Origin: Bordetella parapertussis | GTDB taxonomy: Bacteria; Pseudomonadota; Gammaproteobacteria; Burkholderiales; Burkholderiaceae_D | Direction of reading: 5' to 3' | Assembly: GCA_945883145.1 (NCBI GenBank) | Contig: CAMCXB010000032.1 | Coordinates: forward strand, 1 to 26,159 | Length of the DNA stretch: 26,159 nt | Shown: one piece after another, positions 1 to 8,681 of the stretch | Layout: each line of letters begins with the position of its first letter | How positions within the stretch are numbered: position 1 is the first letter of the stretch | Notes under the pieces: model-generated | Database searches by the model: none | What the model was told of the DNA's origin: nothing | The model's input: the letters and a program-made list of their open reading frames with translations, nothing else | Program-made: the position numbers and the translations under genes

Positions 1-5
1 CGAAA

Positions 6-98
6 TTAGGCCCCATAGTTCTCTCGGATATAAGCCGCCAGCACCACAAACGCTAGTGCCTCGATTCGTCCAGAAGCAGGCAGTATCAGTGCAATGAT
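6..98 (-). other. Short open frame at window edge, possible gene 3' end
   Basis: On the minus strand a 30-codon frame runs to a TAA stop and reads like a real protein tail: LPASGRIEALAFVVLAAYIR, ending ENYGA. It follows an in-frame stop and has no start codon of its own. It could be the remnant of a membrane protein gene fused by deletion to the damaged gene beside it, or chance coding. I do not recognise the family. The window ends here, so nothing more can be said. Confidence 0.2.
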
Positions 99-134
99 TT
101 ATGATGTAGAACTCCCTTATCTTGTGGTCCTAAA

Positions 135-899
135 CTAACAGCAGATCAGAATGGTTTTATGACTGAGTATGCCTAGCGCACTTGTATCAGGTATCCATCG
201 TATATCAACTAAAACATTGCTTAACAAGCTGCGTATTTTTTGTAGTGTGTTGAATTCTGATAGAGGTAGGGCTAACCAGATTTCTTGAATATTATGTTTT
301 TTAACAGCGGCGGGAATATCTTCTAAATGTGGAATGCTCGCTATGTTGGTGGTGGGTTCAGTTGCTCCATGAATAGCGCTGACTTCATAGCCTGCCCAAT
401 GATGTAGTTGTGCACGTTGATGAATTTCTTTGCCCACTGATCCATAGCCAATGATGAGTACACGTTTATTCATACAATCAGTATGATTGATGGTGGCGAT
501 AAGTGAGTGAACGACGGGTCGTATCACAATAATGGCAAGTATAGTTAAGCCTGCCCAATAAGCCATCCAGAGCCGTGATAAATCATCTACACCGCGGATT
601 AAAAAACTTAAAATTAAACCTGTTGCAAGTACAGCAAAGATGGCAGAAGCCGTAAGTATGAATTGATGACTGATGGTTTTTCCACGCCATGCTTGGTATA
701 AATCAAACTGAGAAAAAATAGCAGGTGAGAGTGCGGTACAAAAATACAAAGTCGTTTGATGTATCTGCGCTAAGTCATCGACGGTGCTTGAATAGCGTAT
801 TAAGGCAGCTAAATGTCCCATGCAATACAACATCAACACATCCAGAATGCGGATTAAGCATTCAGTCTTAGGTGTCTGTGTATTTTCTAATACTTGCAT
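135..899 (-). pseudogene. Truncated undecaprenyl-phosphate sugar phosphotransferase (N-terminal part only)
   Basis: The 254-residue product looks like the N-terminal half of a WcaJ/EpsE-type polyprenyl glycosylphosphotransferase, the enzyme that loads the first sugar phosphate onto undecaprenyl phosphate for capsule or exopolysaccharide. Hydrophobic stretches at about 18-35, 48-62, 78-100 and 112-135 fit the four N-terminal membrane helices. They are followed by a Rossmann-like segment (KRVLIIGYGSVGKEI, about 144-158) and the end of the CoA-binding-like domain (WIPDTSALGILSHK). The frame then stops after ILICC. Intact family members are usually about 450-470 residues, and the C-terminal bacterial sugar transferase domain that carries catalysis is absent. 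The 134 bases left of the stop contain nothing resembling it. I infer a decayed or deletion-truncated gene; a displaced 3' half outside the window cannot be excluded. Confidence 0.7.
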
Positions 900-942
900 G
901 ACATCTGATCGTCTCGATTTAATTACTTATTTTCATTTTTAT

Positions 943-966
943 GTTCTATCTGTCTTCTGATAGAAC
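943..966. repeat. Perfect 8-bp inverted repeat in divergent promoter region
   Basis: GTTCTATC at 943-950 is repeated as its exact complement GATAGAAC at 959-966, with an 8-base spacer. It lies 44 bases upstream of the truncated transferase gene (minus) and about 190 bases upstream of the haemoglobin gene (plus). No U-tract follows on either strand, so it looks more like a protein-binding dyad than a terminator. Confidence 0.5.
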
Positions 967-1156
967 CTTTATCATCGATACTAGTGCGTAATGACTGAAC
1001 TGATTGATGAGATGTCAGTGAGCTTGGTACATATCAAGCCAGTGAACCAAAAGAATTTGATGCAGCGCACTTTGCCTTACGTGTAGTGTGATTAGGCGCC
1101 ATGCTAATTTATTGGCAATTTTTAAGTGCTTAGCCAGATGCGATATCATGCGCGGC

Positions 1157-1582
1157 ATGACAAATCCAGACACACCTAAAGACAATTCAAAAGACAACGC
1201 AGCTAGCTTATATGGGTTAGTTGGCGGCGATCAAAAATTGCGAGAATTAGTTGATCGCTTCTATGATTTGATGGATTTAGAGCCTGATTTTGCGTCACTG
1301 CGCGCTATGCATCCTCCTAGCTTAGATATGTCACGTGACAAGCTCTATCATTTTTTATCTGGCTGGACCGGTGGACCGGATTTATACACACCACGATATG
1401 GCAATGCTTTTTTGCGAGCGCGGCATTTACCTTTTGCGATTGGTACTTCAGCGCGTGATCAGTGGCTGACTTGTATGGTGTTGGCGATGCAGGAATGTGA
1501 GATTAGTGAAGATAAGCAGGATATTTTGTTAGAAGCTTTTTTTAGAACTGCTGACTGGATGCGTAATAAGCCCGATAACTAA
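1157..1582 (+). CDS. Group II truncated haemoglobin
   Basis: This encodes a 141-residue 2-on-2 globin that binds haem and O2 or NO; group II proteins are usually linked to oxygen or nitric oxide chemistry in the cytoplasm. Visible family features are LYGLVGG near the N terminus, the B-helix RFYDLMD with Tyr36 at B10, the SGWTGGPDLYTPRYG segment, the proximal His90 in RARHLPFAIG, the G-helix Trp103 in RDQWL and the terminal ADWMRN. Length matches the family. The frame stays open upstream to a GTG at 1088 and an ATG at 1148 (adding MRG). I chose 1157 because family similarity starts only at about residue 17 and no start has a clear SD, so 1148 is equally possible. It converges on moeA with an 18-base gap and no obvious terminator. 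Confidence 0.9.
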   Translation: MTNPDTPKDNSKDNAASLYGLVGGDQKLRELVDRFYDLMDLEPDFASLRAMHPPSLDMSRDKLYHFLSGWTGGPDLYTPRYGNAFLRARHLPFAIGTSARDQWLTCMVLAMQECEISEDKQDILLEAFFRTADWMRNKPDN

Positions 1583-1600
1583 TTGTTTGCCGGTGACTTT

Positions 1601-2896
1601 TTAAAGCAGACCTTCGAATGGAATCACTTCTACGCTAGCACCGGCTGCAATATCACCTTGATCATGCTGCAGTATTACCATGCAGTTTGCTTCTGACATA
1701 GAACTGAGTATGCCTGAGCCTTGTGAGCCCGTGATACGCACTTGTTGTTTACCGTGTTCATCAAAAAATAAAATACCGCGTTGATATTCTGTTCTGCCTA
1801 ATTTTTTTCTTATCGCATGCGCGCTTGTAACTTGCATAGGATGTATGTCAGTTTTACTGCGGCCACTGAGTTGATATAAAGCAGATCGCACAAAAAAATA
1901 AAAAGTCACCATGACTGCAACGGGATTGCCTGGTAAACCAAATAAGACAGCACTATGTTCACCGGATGTGATTTTTCCAAATGCCATAGGTCGCCCTGGA
2001 CGCATAGCTATTTTCCAGAACAAGACATCCCCTAACTTAGCCATCAAGCTGCGTGTGTAATCGGCATCTCCACCGGATACACCACCTGAGGTGAGGATGA
2101 CATCAGCTTGGCTACAAGCTTCGCGCAAGGTCGCTTCTAATGCAATCGGATCATCTTTCACTACACCCATGTCTATGGCCGTAACGCCCATTTTTTGTAG
2201 CATGCCCTGTAGTGTGTAGCGATTACTGTCGTAGACACAGCCTTCTGGTAAGGCTTCACCTAGAGAACGTAATTCATCACCGGTTGAAAAAAAAGCCACG
2301 CGTAGTTTTCTTTTGACGCTGACTTTAGCAATCCCTAAGGAAGCGATCAGTCCTAGATCTGCTGGGCTGAGTAATTTTCCTGCTAAAAGTGCAGGTTTAT
2401 CTTTGGCGAGGTCCTCGCCTTTAAGGCGACGGTTGGCTCCAGCACTAATCAGTTTGCTAGAAAATGAAATCGTTTCTTCGCTATCGTGTTTATGCAGTGT
2501 GATGAGTTCTTGTGGAATCACAGTGTCACACTCATCTGGCATTTGTGCACCAGTCATAATGCGTATGCATTCATTCGTTTGCACAGTGCCAGTAAATTTT
2601 TTACCTGCAACGGCAAGTCCTACGACTTGATATTTTGTGTTGATTGAGTTGGCTAAATCCGCACTACGTAAAGCGTAGCCATCCATGGCGGCGTTATCAT
2701 GCGCAGGCACATGAATAGGCGAAATGATGTCGGTTGCAAGAACACGATGGAGTGCATCGCTTAATGCGACGGTTTCACTTTCTTGCAGTGGAACTAGATG
2801 TTGTTGAATCAGGGATTGCATAGTAGCGACCGGCAATCCCTTGCTTTGCTCATGTGCTTGCGTTTGAGTGATCTCTGAGTGTGATGGTTTCAGCAT
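1601..2896 (-). CDS. moeA: Molybdopterin molybdenumtransferase MoeA
   Basis: MoeA inserts molybdate into adenylylated molybdopterin, the last general step of molybdenum cofactor synthesis, in the cytoplasm. The 431-residue product is slightly longer than E. coli MoeA (411) because of about 20 extra N-terminal residues. Seen motifs are DNAAMDGYA (67-75), IRIMTGAQMP (111-120), the MoCF-binding motif GGVSGGDADY (271-280) and FGLPGNP (319-325), followed by the C-terminal domain IV. It lies 64 bases downstream of moaA on the same strand and is probably the last gene of the ETF-QO/chrA/moaA/moeA transcript. No strong SD precedes the ATG at 2896. No mobA lies between moaA and moeA. Confidence 0.95.
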   Translation of the reverse strand: MLKPSHSEITQTQAHEQSKGLPVATMQSLIQQHLVPLQESETVALSDALHRVLATDIISPIHVPAHDNAAMDGYALRSADLANSINTKYQVVGLAVAGKKFTGTVQTNECIRIMTGAQMPDECDTVIPQELITLHKHDSEETISFSSKLISAGANRRLKGEDLAKDKPALLAGKLLSPADLGLIASLGIAKVSVKRKLRVAFFSTGDELRSLGEALPEGCVYDSNRYTLQGMLQKMGVTAIDMGVVKDDPIALEATLREACSQADVILTSGGVSGGDADYTRSLMAKLGDVLFWKIAMRPGRPMAFGKITSGEHSAVLFGLPGNPVAVMVTFYFFVRSALYQLSGRSKTDIHPMQVTSAHAIRKKLGRTEYQRGILFFDEHGKQQVRITGSQGSGILSSMSEANCMVILQHDQGDIAAGASVEVIPFEGLL

Positions 2897-2960
2897 AGAC
2901 TTACAGAGAGAAATGAAACGCTGGGTGATGAATTAAATAGTGATGACGAAATTTTTTTAC

Positions 2961-4076
2961 TTAGCCGCCTATGTAAGACATTTCCACTTTACGAATAGGC
3001 TGCGAATTTTCGTTAGTTTGACTGGTACGTAGTTCAGAATAGCGATCATCACGTTGTTTCCAAATATGGGAAACTGCTGCAATGATTTGCTCATCCGTGT
3101 AGTTGTTACGTAGTAGAGCACGTAAATCATGTCCTGCCGTCGCAAATAAGCAGGTAAATAATTTACCCTCGGTGGAAAGTCGCGCACGATTGCAGTCACT
3201 ACAAAATGCTTGTGTCACACTCGAGATGACACCCACTTCACCAACGCCATCGGCATAAGCCCAACGTGCAGCAGTTTCACCAGTGTAGTTAGGTTCAATT
3301 TCCTTTAATGGCATGCTGGCATGAATGCGTCGTATCACTTCAGCTGAAGGAATGACTTCATCCATTTTCCATCCGTTCGATGCGCCGACATCCATGTATT
3401 CAATAAAACGCAGGATGACAGGTTTATCTTTGAAGTAGCGTGCCATAGGTACGATCTCTTGATCGTTGACACCTGCTTTGACGACCATATTGACTTTAAT
3501 TGATTCTAAACCTACTGCATGCGCAGTATCTATGCCGTTCAGTACATCAGAAACTGGGAAGTCCACATCATTCATGCGTTGAAAAGTTGTCTCATCGAGT
3601 GAATCGAGTGAAACAGTGACGCGTTTTAAACCTGCATCTTTTAATGATTGCGCTTTTTTCGTTAATAAGGAGCCATTGGTAGTCATGGTGAGATCTAGCG
3701 GCTTGCCATTCAGCGTAGTGAGGCTAGCTAGCATCTCTATTAATTTCTCAATATTTTTTCTGAGCAGAGGCTCGCCACCGGTGAGACGAATTTTTTCTAC
3801 GCCATGTGCAATGAAAATTTTTGTAATACGTGTGATTTCTTCAAACGACAATAAAGATTGATGCGGGAGATAGGCATAGTCTTTATCAAATATTTCCTTA
3901 GGCATGCAATACACACAGCGGAAATTACAGCGGTCTGTCACCGAGATACGTAAATCGCGTAAAGGACGCGCTAGTTTGTCAGACAGCAGGCCATTCGCTG
4001 CTTCAGGTTGTGCCGGCACGAAAGGCGTCGCATGTGCATAGCGCAGGTCGGCAACTGGGATAAATCGTTGAGTCAT
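2961..4076 (-). CDS. moaA: GTP 3',8-cyclase MoaA
   Basis: This is the radical SAM enzyme that, with MoaC, converts GTP to cyclic pyranopterin monophosphate, the first step of molybdenum cofactor synthesis. The 371-residue product has the N-terminal [4Fe-4S] motif CNFRCVYC (Cys50, Cys54, Cys57), the LTGGEPLLR segment (98-106) and the second-cluster cysteines Cys292, Cys295 and Cys309 in FCSDCNRARL and LFTCLF. It ends in the Gly-Gly tail that MoaA needs for activity. An extension of about 35 residues precedes the core, ordinary for Burkholderiales. It lies 45 bases downstream of chrA on the same strand. All catalytic residues are present. Confidence 0.96.
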   Translation of the reverse strand: MTQRFIPVADLRYAHATPFVPAQPEAANGLLSDKLARPLRDLRISVTDRCNFRCVYCMPKEIFDKDYAYLPHQSLLSFEEITRITKIFIAHGVEKIRLTGGEPLLRKNIEKLIEMLASLTTLNGKPLDLTMTTNGSLLTKKAQSLKDAGLKRVTVSLDSLDETTFQRMNDVDFPVSDVLNGIDTAHAVGLESIKVNMVVKAGVNDQEIVPMARYFKDKPVILRFIEYMDVGASNGWKMDEVIPSAEVIRRIHASMPLKEIEPNYTGETAARWAYADGVGEVGVISSVTQAFCSDCNRARLSTEGKLFTCLFATAGHDLRALLRNNYTDEQIIAAVSHIWKQRDDRYSELRTSQTNENSQPIRKVEMSYIGG

Positions 4077-4121
4077 TGATAGCTTAATTCTTTTAGTTTT
4101 TTAATTACTGTTTGCGTAATG

Positions 4122-5480
4122 TCAGGCAAGAGGCAGATAAGATACCACGAGCCCTGCAAGCGCACAGAGTGCTATGAGTTTTATTGTGCTGAGTTTGAAG
4201 CGCCACAGCGCGAGTGCTGCAAGAATGGCAATACTTAAGGAGACCAGATCCCAGTTTCCTAGCGGCTGCGATATATGAAAGACATGTTCTGCAAAAAATA
4301 CAGCCAAACTGAGAATCACACCCACCAACGCAGCTGAAATCGCAGTCAGTGGTGCAGTGAATGTAATGTTATTTCTGGTTGCTTCCACCAATGGTGCACC
4401 GGCTAATATGAAAATAAACGAGGGTAGGAAGGTGAAAAATGTAGCGACTGTGGCACCGGCTACACCTGCTAACAATAAATGACTAGCGCCGAAAATTTCT
4501 TTACTCCAGCCGCCGACGAAGCCTACAAATGCCACGATCATAATTAAGGGACCAGGTGTGGTTTCACCTAATGCCAGTCCATCTATCATTTGTTCAGGAC
4601 TTAACCATTCAAAATGCGTGACCGCTCCTTGATAGACATAAGGCAGTACTGCATAGGCGCCACCAAAAGTGAGCATGGCTGCTTTGGTAAAAAACCAGCT
4701 CATTTGTGTAAGCGTATGTGTCCAACTTGTTAGCGCTATCAGTATTCCCCACACGCTGAGTCCTAATGTGATACCCACTCCAACCACGATGAAAAATTTT
4801 CGCCCTATGAATTGCGCATGATCTGGTGAAATTGTATGGTCATCAATCAGTGCAGGACCAGACGTTTTTTTACTCGCGCTATGTCCACTACCTAACTGAA
4901 ATTGATTTGGTAATACACGACTACCAATGATGCCGAATAAAGCTGCAATTAATACAATCAAAGGAAAGGGACATTGAAACAGGATGATGGCTATAAAAGC
5001 CAGACTTGCTATGCCAATTAACCAGCGATTTTGTAAGCTGCGTGTGCCTATACGCAGAGCCGCTGCTAATACAATCACGACAATGGCAGGTTTAATGCCG
5101 AACAGGATGCCGGCAATAATGGGTAGATCACCAAAGGAAAGATAAATCCAAGAGAGTGCAATCAGTATGATGAGTGAAGGTAAAACAAATAAAACGCCGG
5201 CGATGATGCCACCGATTGAGCGATGCATGAGCCAACCTATATACACAGCTAATTGCATAGCTTCAGGACCAGGCAACAACATGCAGTAATTGAGTGCATG
5301 TAAAAAACGTTGTTCAGATATCCAACGCTTACGTTCCACTAAATCCGTGTGCATTAAGGCGATTTGACCTGCGGGACCACCAAAGCTAATAAAGCCTAAC
5401 TTAAACCAATACCAGAAAGCTGCTGTCAGACTGACTGCAGCAGGTGCTTCTGGTGTTGCTTCATGCGCTGATGCATTCAT
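4122..5480 (-). CDS. chrA: ChrA-family chromate ion transporter
   Basis: This 452-residue inner-membrane protein has two homologous CHR halves. The N-terminal half carries FGGPAGQIALMH and LLPGPEAMQLAVYIGW (about 33-86). The C-terminal half carries the matching LTFGGAYAVLPYV and GETTPGPLIMIVAFVGFVGG (about 270-325). Many hydrophobic segments fit a long-chain, duplicated ChrA. Members export chromate, usually in exchange with sulfate; the true substrate here is not shown by sequence. The start codon overlaps the ETF-QO stop by one base (TAATG), which suggests translational coupling. That is an odd partnership, since no chrB or other metal-resistance gene is nearby. Confidence 0.9.
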   Translation of the reverse strand: MNASAHEATPEAPAAVSLTAAFWYWFKLGFISFGGPAGQIALMHTDLVERKRWISEQRFLHALNYCMLLPGPEAMQLAVYIGWLMHRSIGGIIAGVLFVLPSLIILIALSWIYLSFGDLPIIAGILFGIKPAIVVIVLAAALRIGTRSLQNRWLIGIASLAFIAIILFQCPFPLIVLIAALFGIIGSRVLPNQFQLGSGHSASKKTSGPALIDDHTISPDHAQFIGRKFFIVVGVGITLGLSVWGILIALTSWTHTLTQMSWFFTKAAMLTFGGAYAVLPYVYQGAVTHFEWLSPEQMIDGLALGETTPGPLIMIVAFVGFVGGWSKEIFGASHLLLAGVAGATVATFFTFLPSFIFILAGAPLVEATRNNITFTAPLTAISAALVGVILSLAVFFAEHVFHISQPLGNWDLVSLSIAILAALALWRFKLSTIKLIALCALAGLVVSYLPLA

Positions 5481-7162
5481 TACATGTTGGGATAATTAGG
5501 ACCGCCGCCACCTTCTGGGGTAACCCACACAATATTTTGCGTAGGATCTTTGATGTCACATGTTTTGCAATGCACGCAATTTTGCGGATTGATTTGTAAT
5601 TTATCTTCACCTTCTTCACTGCGCACATATTCATACACACCTGCTGGGCAGTAGCGTGACTCTGGGCCAGCGTAACGTGCCAGATTCACATTCACAGGTA
5701 GTGCAGTATCTTTTAATGTGAGATGAGCAGGCTGATGTTCAGTGTGATTGGTGTTAGAAATAAAAACAGAAGTGAGTCGATCAAAGGTGAGTTTGTTATC
5801 AGGTTTTGGATAAGTGATCGGTGTGCATTCAGCAGCAGGCTTTAAGCATTCATGATCAGCATGTGTGTGATGCAATGTCCATGGTGCTTTACCTCTGAAC
5901 AGGACTTGGTCTATGCCGACCATTACTGTGCCTGTTAACAAACCTTTACTCATCAATGGTTTGAAGTTACGTGCGACATGCAATTCTTCATGTAACCATG
6001 ATTGTTCAAAAGACTTGGAATAGTCAGTGAGTTCATCTTGCGCACGACCTGCGTTGAGTGCATCGAATGCTGCTTGCGCTGCCAACATGCCGCTCTTAAT
6101 TGCAGCATGACTTCCTTTAATACGGCTCGCATTTAAAAAGCCTGCATCACAACCAATTAATGCGCCACCAGGGAAGGTGAGTTTAGGTAAGGATTGCAAT
6201 CCACCTGCAGTAATGGCACGTGCACCATAAGAGAGTCGTTTGCCACCTTCAAAAAAACCTCGAATGGCAGGATGGGTTTTATAACGCTGAAATTCTTCGA
6301 ACGGTGAGAGATAAGGATTTTCATAAGCAAGTCCGACCACATAGCCAACCGCAACTTGATTATTTTCTAGATGATAGAGGAATGATCCGCCATAAGTGCT
6401 GTTATCCAGTGGCCAGCCTGCAGTGTGTACGACTAAACCTTGTTGATGTTTTGCCGGATCGATTTCCCATAATTCTTTTAAACCTATGCCATAGGTTTGT
6501 GGATCGCGACCTTTATCGAGTTGATAGCCGCTAATTAGTTGTTTACCTAAATTACCGCGTGCACCTTCAGCAAATAAGGTGTACTTCGCGCGCAATTCCA
6601 TACCGAGTTGAAACGCATCAGTAGGTGTGCCATCTTTATCGACGCCCATATTGCCGGTTGCAACACCAACAACGGCGCATTGATCGTCATATAAAATTTC
6701 AGCAGCGGCAAAGCCGGGAAAAATTTCTACGCCAAGTACTTCTGCTTGTTGACCTAACCAACGCACCACATTGCAGAGTGAGATGACGTAGTTACCATGA
6801 TTTTGAAAACAACCCGGCAGCATCCAATTAGGTGTTTTGATGGATCCGGTTTCTGTTAAAAATAGAAAGCGATCTTCTGATACTGGTGTGTTGAGCGGTG
6901 CGCCGCGTTCTTTCCAATCCGGTATGAGTTCAGTGAGCGCTTGTGGATCCATGACTGCGCCAGACAAGGTGTGAGCACCAAGTTCGCCACCTTTTTCTAA
7001 CACGCAAACAGTGATTTCTTTATTTTGCTGCGCTGCTAGTTGTTTGAGTTGTATAGCAGCGGCTAAGCCTGCAGGACCACCGCCGACGATGACAACGTCA
7101 TATTCCATCGCTTCGCGTGGGCCAAATTGCTCTAAGAATTGGGGATTTTGACTGGGGCTCAT
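5480..7162 (-). CDS. Electron transfer flavoprotein-ubiquinone oxidoreductase (ETF-QO)
   Basis: ETF-QO is a membrane-associated flavo-iron-sulfur enzyme that passes electrons from reduced ETF, fed by acyl-CoA and amino-acid dehydrogenases, to ubiquinone. The 560-residue product has the FAD dinucleotide-binding motif VVIVGGGPAGLAAA (23-36). The C-terminal ferredoxin-like domain has the four cluster cysteines Cys505, Cys529, Cys532 and Cys535 (CPAGVYE, then NCVHCKTCDIKDPTQNI). The PEGGGGPNYPNM ending is typical. Length matches the family. The gene is transcribed divergently from the dehydrogenase/thioesterase/CoA-transferase group. It heads a minus-strand run with chrA (TAATG overlap), moaA and moeA. 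The SD before the ATG at 7162 is weak. Confidence 0.97.
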   Translation of the reverse strand: MSPSQNPQFLEQFGPREAMEYDVVIVGGGPAGLAAAIQLKQLAAQQNKEITVCVLEKGGELGAHTLSGAVMDPQALTELIPDWKERGAPLNTPVSEDRFLFLTETGSIKTPNWMLPGCFQNHGNYVISLCNVVRWLGQQAEVLGVEIFPGFAAAEILYDDQCAVVGVATGNMGVDKDGTPTDAFQLGMELRAKYTLFAEGARGNLGKQLISGYQLDKGRDPQTYGIGLKELWEIDPAKHQQGLVVHTAGWPLDNSTYGGSFLYHLENNQVAVGYVVGLAYENPYLSPFEEFQRYKTHPAIRGFFEGGKRLSYGARAITAGGLQSLPKLTFPGGALIGCDAGFLNASRIKGSHAAIKSGMLAAQAAFDALNAGRAQDELTDYSKSFEQSWLHEELHVARNFKPLMSKGLLTGTVMVGIDQVLFRGKAPWTLHHTHADHECLKPAAECTPITYPKPDNKLTFDRLTSVFISNTNHTEHQPAHLTLKDTALPVNVNLARYAGPESRYCPAGVYEYVRSEEGEDKLQINPQNCVHCKTCDIKDPTQNIVWVTPEGGGGPNYPNM

Positions 7163-7179
7163 GATGGCTATTGAGATTA

Positions 7180-7210
7180 AATGATGACTATTTAAATTGA
7201 ATGATGACTA
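7180..7210. repeat. Direct repeat AATGATGACTA, 20-bp period, in divergent promoter region
   Basis: AATGATGACTA occurs at 7180-7190 and again at 7200-7210. The 20-base period is roughly two helical turns, so both copies face the same side of the DNA. They lie 18-48 bases upstream of the ETF-QO start. A regulator site is possible but unproven. Confidence 0.35.
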
Positions 7211-7310
7211 GTGATAATGAATGTTGAATGCGTAAAAGAATGCGAGGCTGACGAAATAATCGTCATAGTACAAGCTTAATGTCACCTTTTTTATCGTCTT
7301 TTTTGACGGC

Positions 7311-7316
7311 TATAAA
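7311..7316 (+). promoter_or_regulatory. Candidate -10 element for the SDR/thioesterase/CoA-transferase genes
   Basis: TATAAA at 7311-7316 in GGCTATAAATAGG is the best -10-like hexamer upstream of the dehydrogenase gene, but it has no good -35 17 bases before it. An alternative is TTGACG at 7303-7308 paired with a poor -10 (TATGTA, 7326-7331). Neither is convincing on its own. Confidence 0.3.
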
Positions 7317-7379
7317 TAGGGGATTTATGTAATGATACGGGCTTCTTGAATTTAGGCCAAAACTTCATTGGGAGAAATC

Positions 7380-8156
7380 GTGAGCACAGAAGTCAATTTC
7401 AGTGGAAAAGTCGCTTTTGTGACGGGCGCGTCGAGTGGTTTAGGGACGCGATTCGCTAAGGTTTTAGCCGATGCGGGCGCCCAAGTGGTGTTGGCCGCCA
7501 GACGTACTGAGCGTCTTAAAGAGTTGCGTGCGGAAATTGAAGCCAATGGTGGGGCAGCCCATGTGGTGCAGTTAGATGTGACGGATTACGCCAGTATTAA
7601 ATCCGCGTTAGCACATGCTGAAACGGAAGCCGGACATATTGATATTTTGGTCAATAACTCTGGTGTCTCTAGTACCCAGCGTTTAGTGGATGTGACACCA
7701 GAAGATTATGCGCATGTGATGGATACGAATTTACGTGGTGCGTTTTTTGTAGCGCAAGAAGCAGCAAAGCGCATGATACAGCGCGCTAAAGCAGAGCCGC
7801 ATCGTCAGCATCGCATTATCAATATTGCTTCGGTAGCTGGTTTGCGTGTGTTATCGCAAATTGGTGTGTACTGCATGAGTAAAGCGGGTGCAGTTCAAAT
7901 GACGAAAGCTATGGCGTTGGAATGGGGGCGCTATGGCATTAATGTGAATGCGATTTGTCCTGGTTATATAGAAACTGAAATTAATCGTGAATATTTTCAC
8001 AGCGAAGGCGGACAGAAATTGATTGATATGCTGCCGCGTAAGCGTGTTGGTCGTCCTGAAGATTTAGATGGTTTATTGATGTTGCTGGCATCGGATGAGT
8101 CGCGTTTTATTAATGGCGCGATCATGACTGCTGATGATGGTATGGCAGCATTCTAA
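7380..8156 (+). CDS. Short-chain dehydrogenase/reductase, SDR family (classical type)
   Basis: This is a 258-residue NAD(P)-dependent oxidoreductase. From the GTG start at 7380 it shows the cofactor motif TGASSGLG (15-22), the NNSG motif (92-95), the catalytic triad Ser151 (NIASVAG), Tyr164 and Lys168 (YCMSK), and the PGYIETE segment. The frame continues upstream to a TTG at 7368. I prefer GTG 7380 because a good SD (GGGAGA) sits at 7369-7374, inside the longer version and correctly spaced for GTG. The stop overlaps the thioesterase ATG (TAATG). The neighbours (acyl-CoA thioesterase, oxoacid CoA-transferase, ETF-QO) suggest a hydroxyacyl or oxoacyl substrate. The exact substrate is not visible. 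Confidence 0.88.
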   Translation: MSTEVNFSGKVAFVTGASSGLGTRFAKVLADAGAQVVLAARRTERLKELRAEIEANGGAAHVVQLDVTDYASIKSALAHAETEAGHIDILVNNSGVSSTQRLVDVTPEDYAHVMDTNLRGAFFVAQEAAKRMIQRAKAEPHRQHRIINIASVAGLRVLSQIGVYCMSKAGAVQMTKAMALEWGRYGINVNAICPGYIETEINREYFHSEGGQKLIDMLPRKRVGRPEDLDGLLMLLASDESRFINGAIMTADDGMAAF

Positions 8157-8575
8157 TGAAAGAGGGATATACATTAGTGCATCGTTATCGAACCGGCATA
8201 CGTTGGGGCGATATGGATGCGATGGGTCATGTGAATAATACGATTTACTTTCGCTATTTAGAACAAGCGCGTATTGAATGGTTTCTTGCTATGAATTGCC
8301 CACCTGATCCTAGCGGTATAGGTCCCGTCATCATTAGTGCACATTGCACGTTTTTAAAACAACTACGTTTTCCAGGTGAGATTGAAATCACCACCCACAT
8401 AGGTGAATTTGGAAGATCAAGCTTTCATACCCACCATGAAATCAGACGTGTGGATGATCTGCATACCTTAGCTGCCGAAGGTGGTTCTAAAGTGGTGTGG
8501 GTTGATCAACGATTAGAAAAATCTTTGGCCTTGCCAGAAGAAATGCGTGCGCGTTTACTGCAACCGATTAATTAA
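8156..8575 (+). CDS. Acyl-CoA thioesterase, 4HBT hotdog family
   Basis: This 139-residue protein has the single-hotdog 4-hydroxybenzoyl-CoA thioesterase/YbgC-type fold signature RWGDMDAMGHVNNTIYFRYL (about residues 16-35). The aspartate and the GHVNN turn form the active-site region. Length is typical. It hydrolyses acyl-CoA thioesters in the cytoplasm; chain length cannot be read from sequence. Its ATG overlaps the stop of the upstream dehydrogenase by one base, so the two are probably translationally coupled and act in the same pathway. Confidence 0.88.
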   Translation: MKEGYTLVHRYRTGIRWGDMDAMGHVNNTIYFRYLEQARIEWFLAMNCPPDPSGIGPVIISAHCTFLKQLRFPGEIEITTHIGEFGRSSFHTHHEIRRVDDLHTLAAEGGSKVVWVDQRLEKSLALPEEMRARLLQPIN

Positions 8576-8681
8576 CTGAATGTGCTTCATATTGTTAATA
8601 CCCTACTTGTCACTTGTTGCAGACGCATCCAAGCTAAGTGACTCGGTGGAATTTGCTAGATTTGTTTAGATAAGGACTTTC

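Noticed and set aside
1015..1197. A minus-strand frame overlapping the start of the haemoglobin gene.
   Set aside because: It lies antisense to a well-supported gene and its product has no family features.
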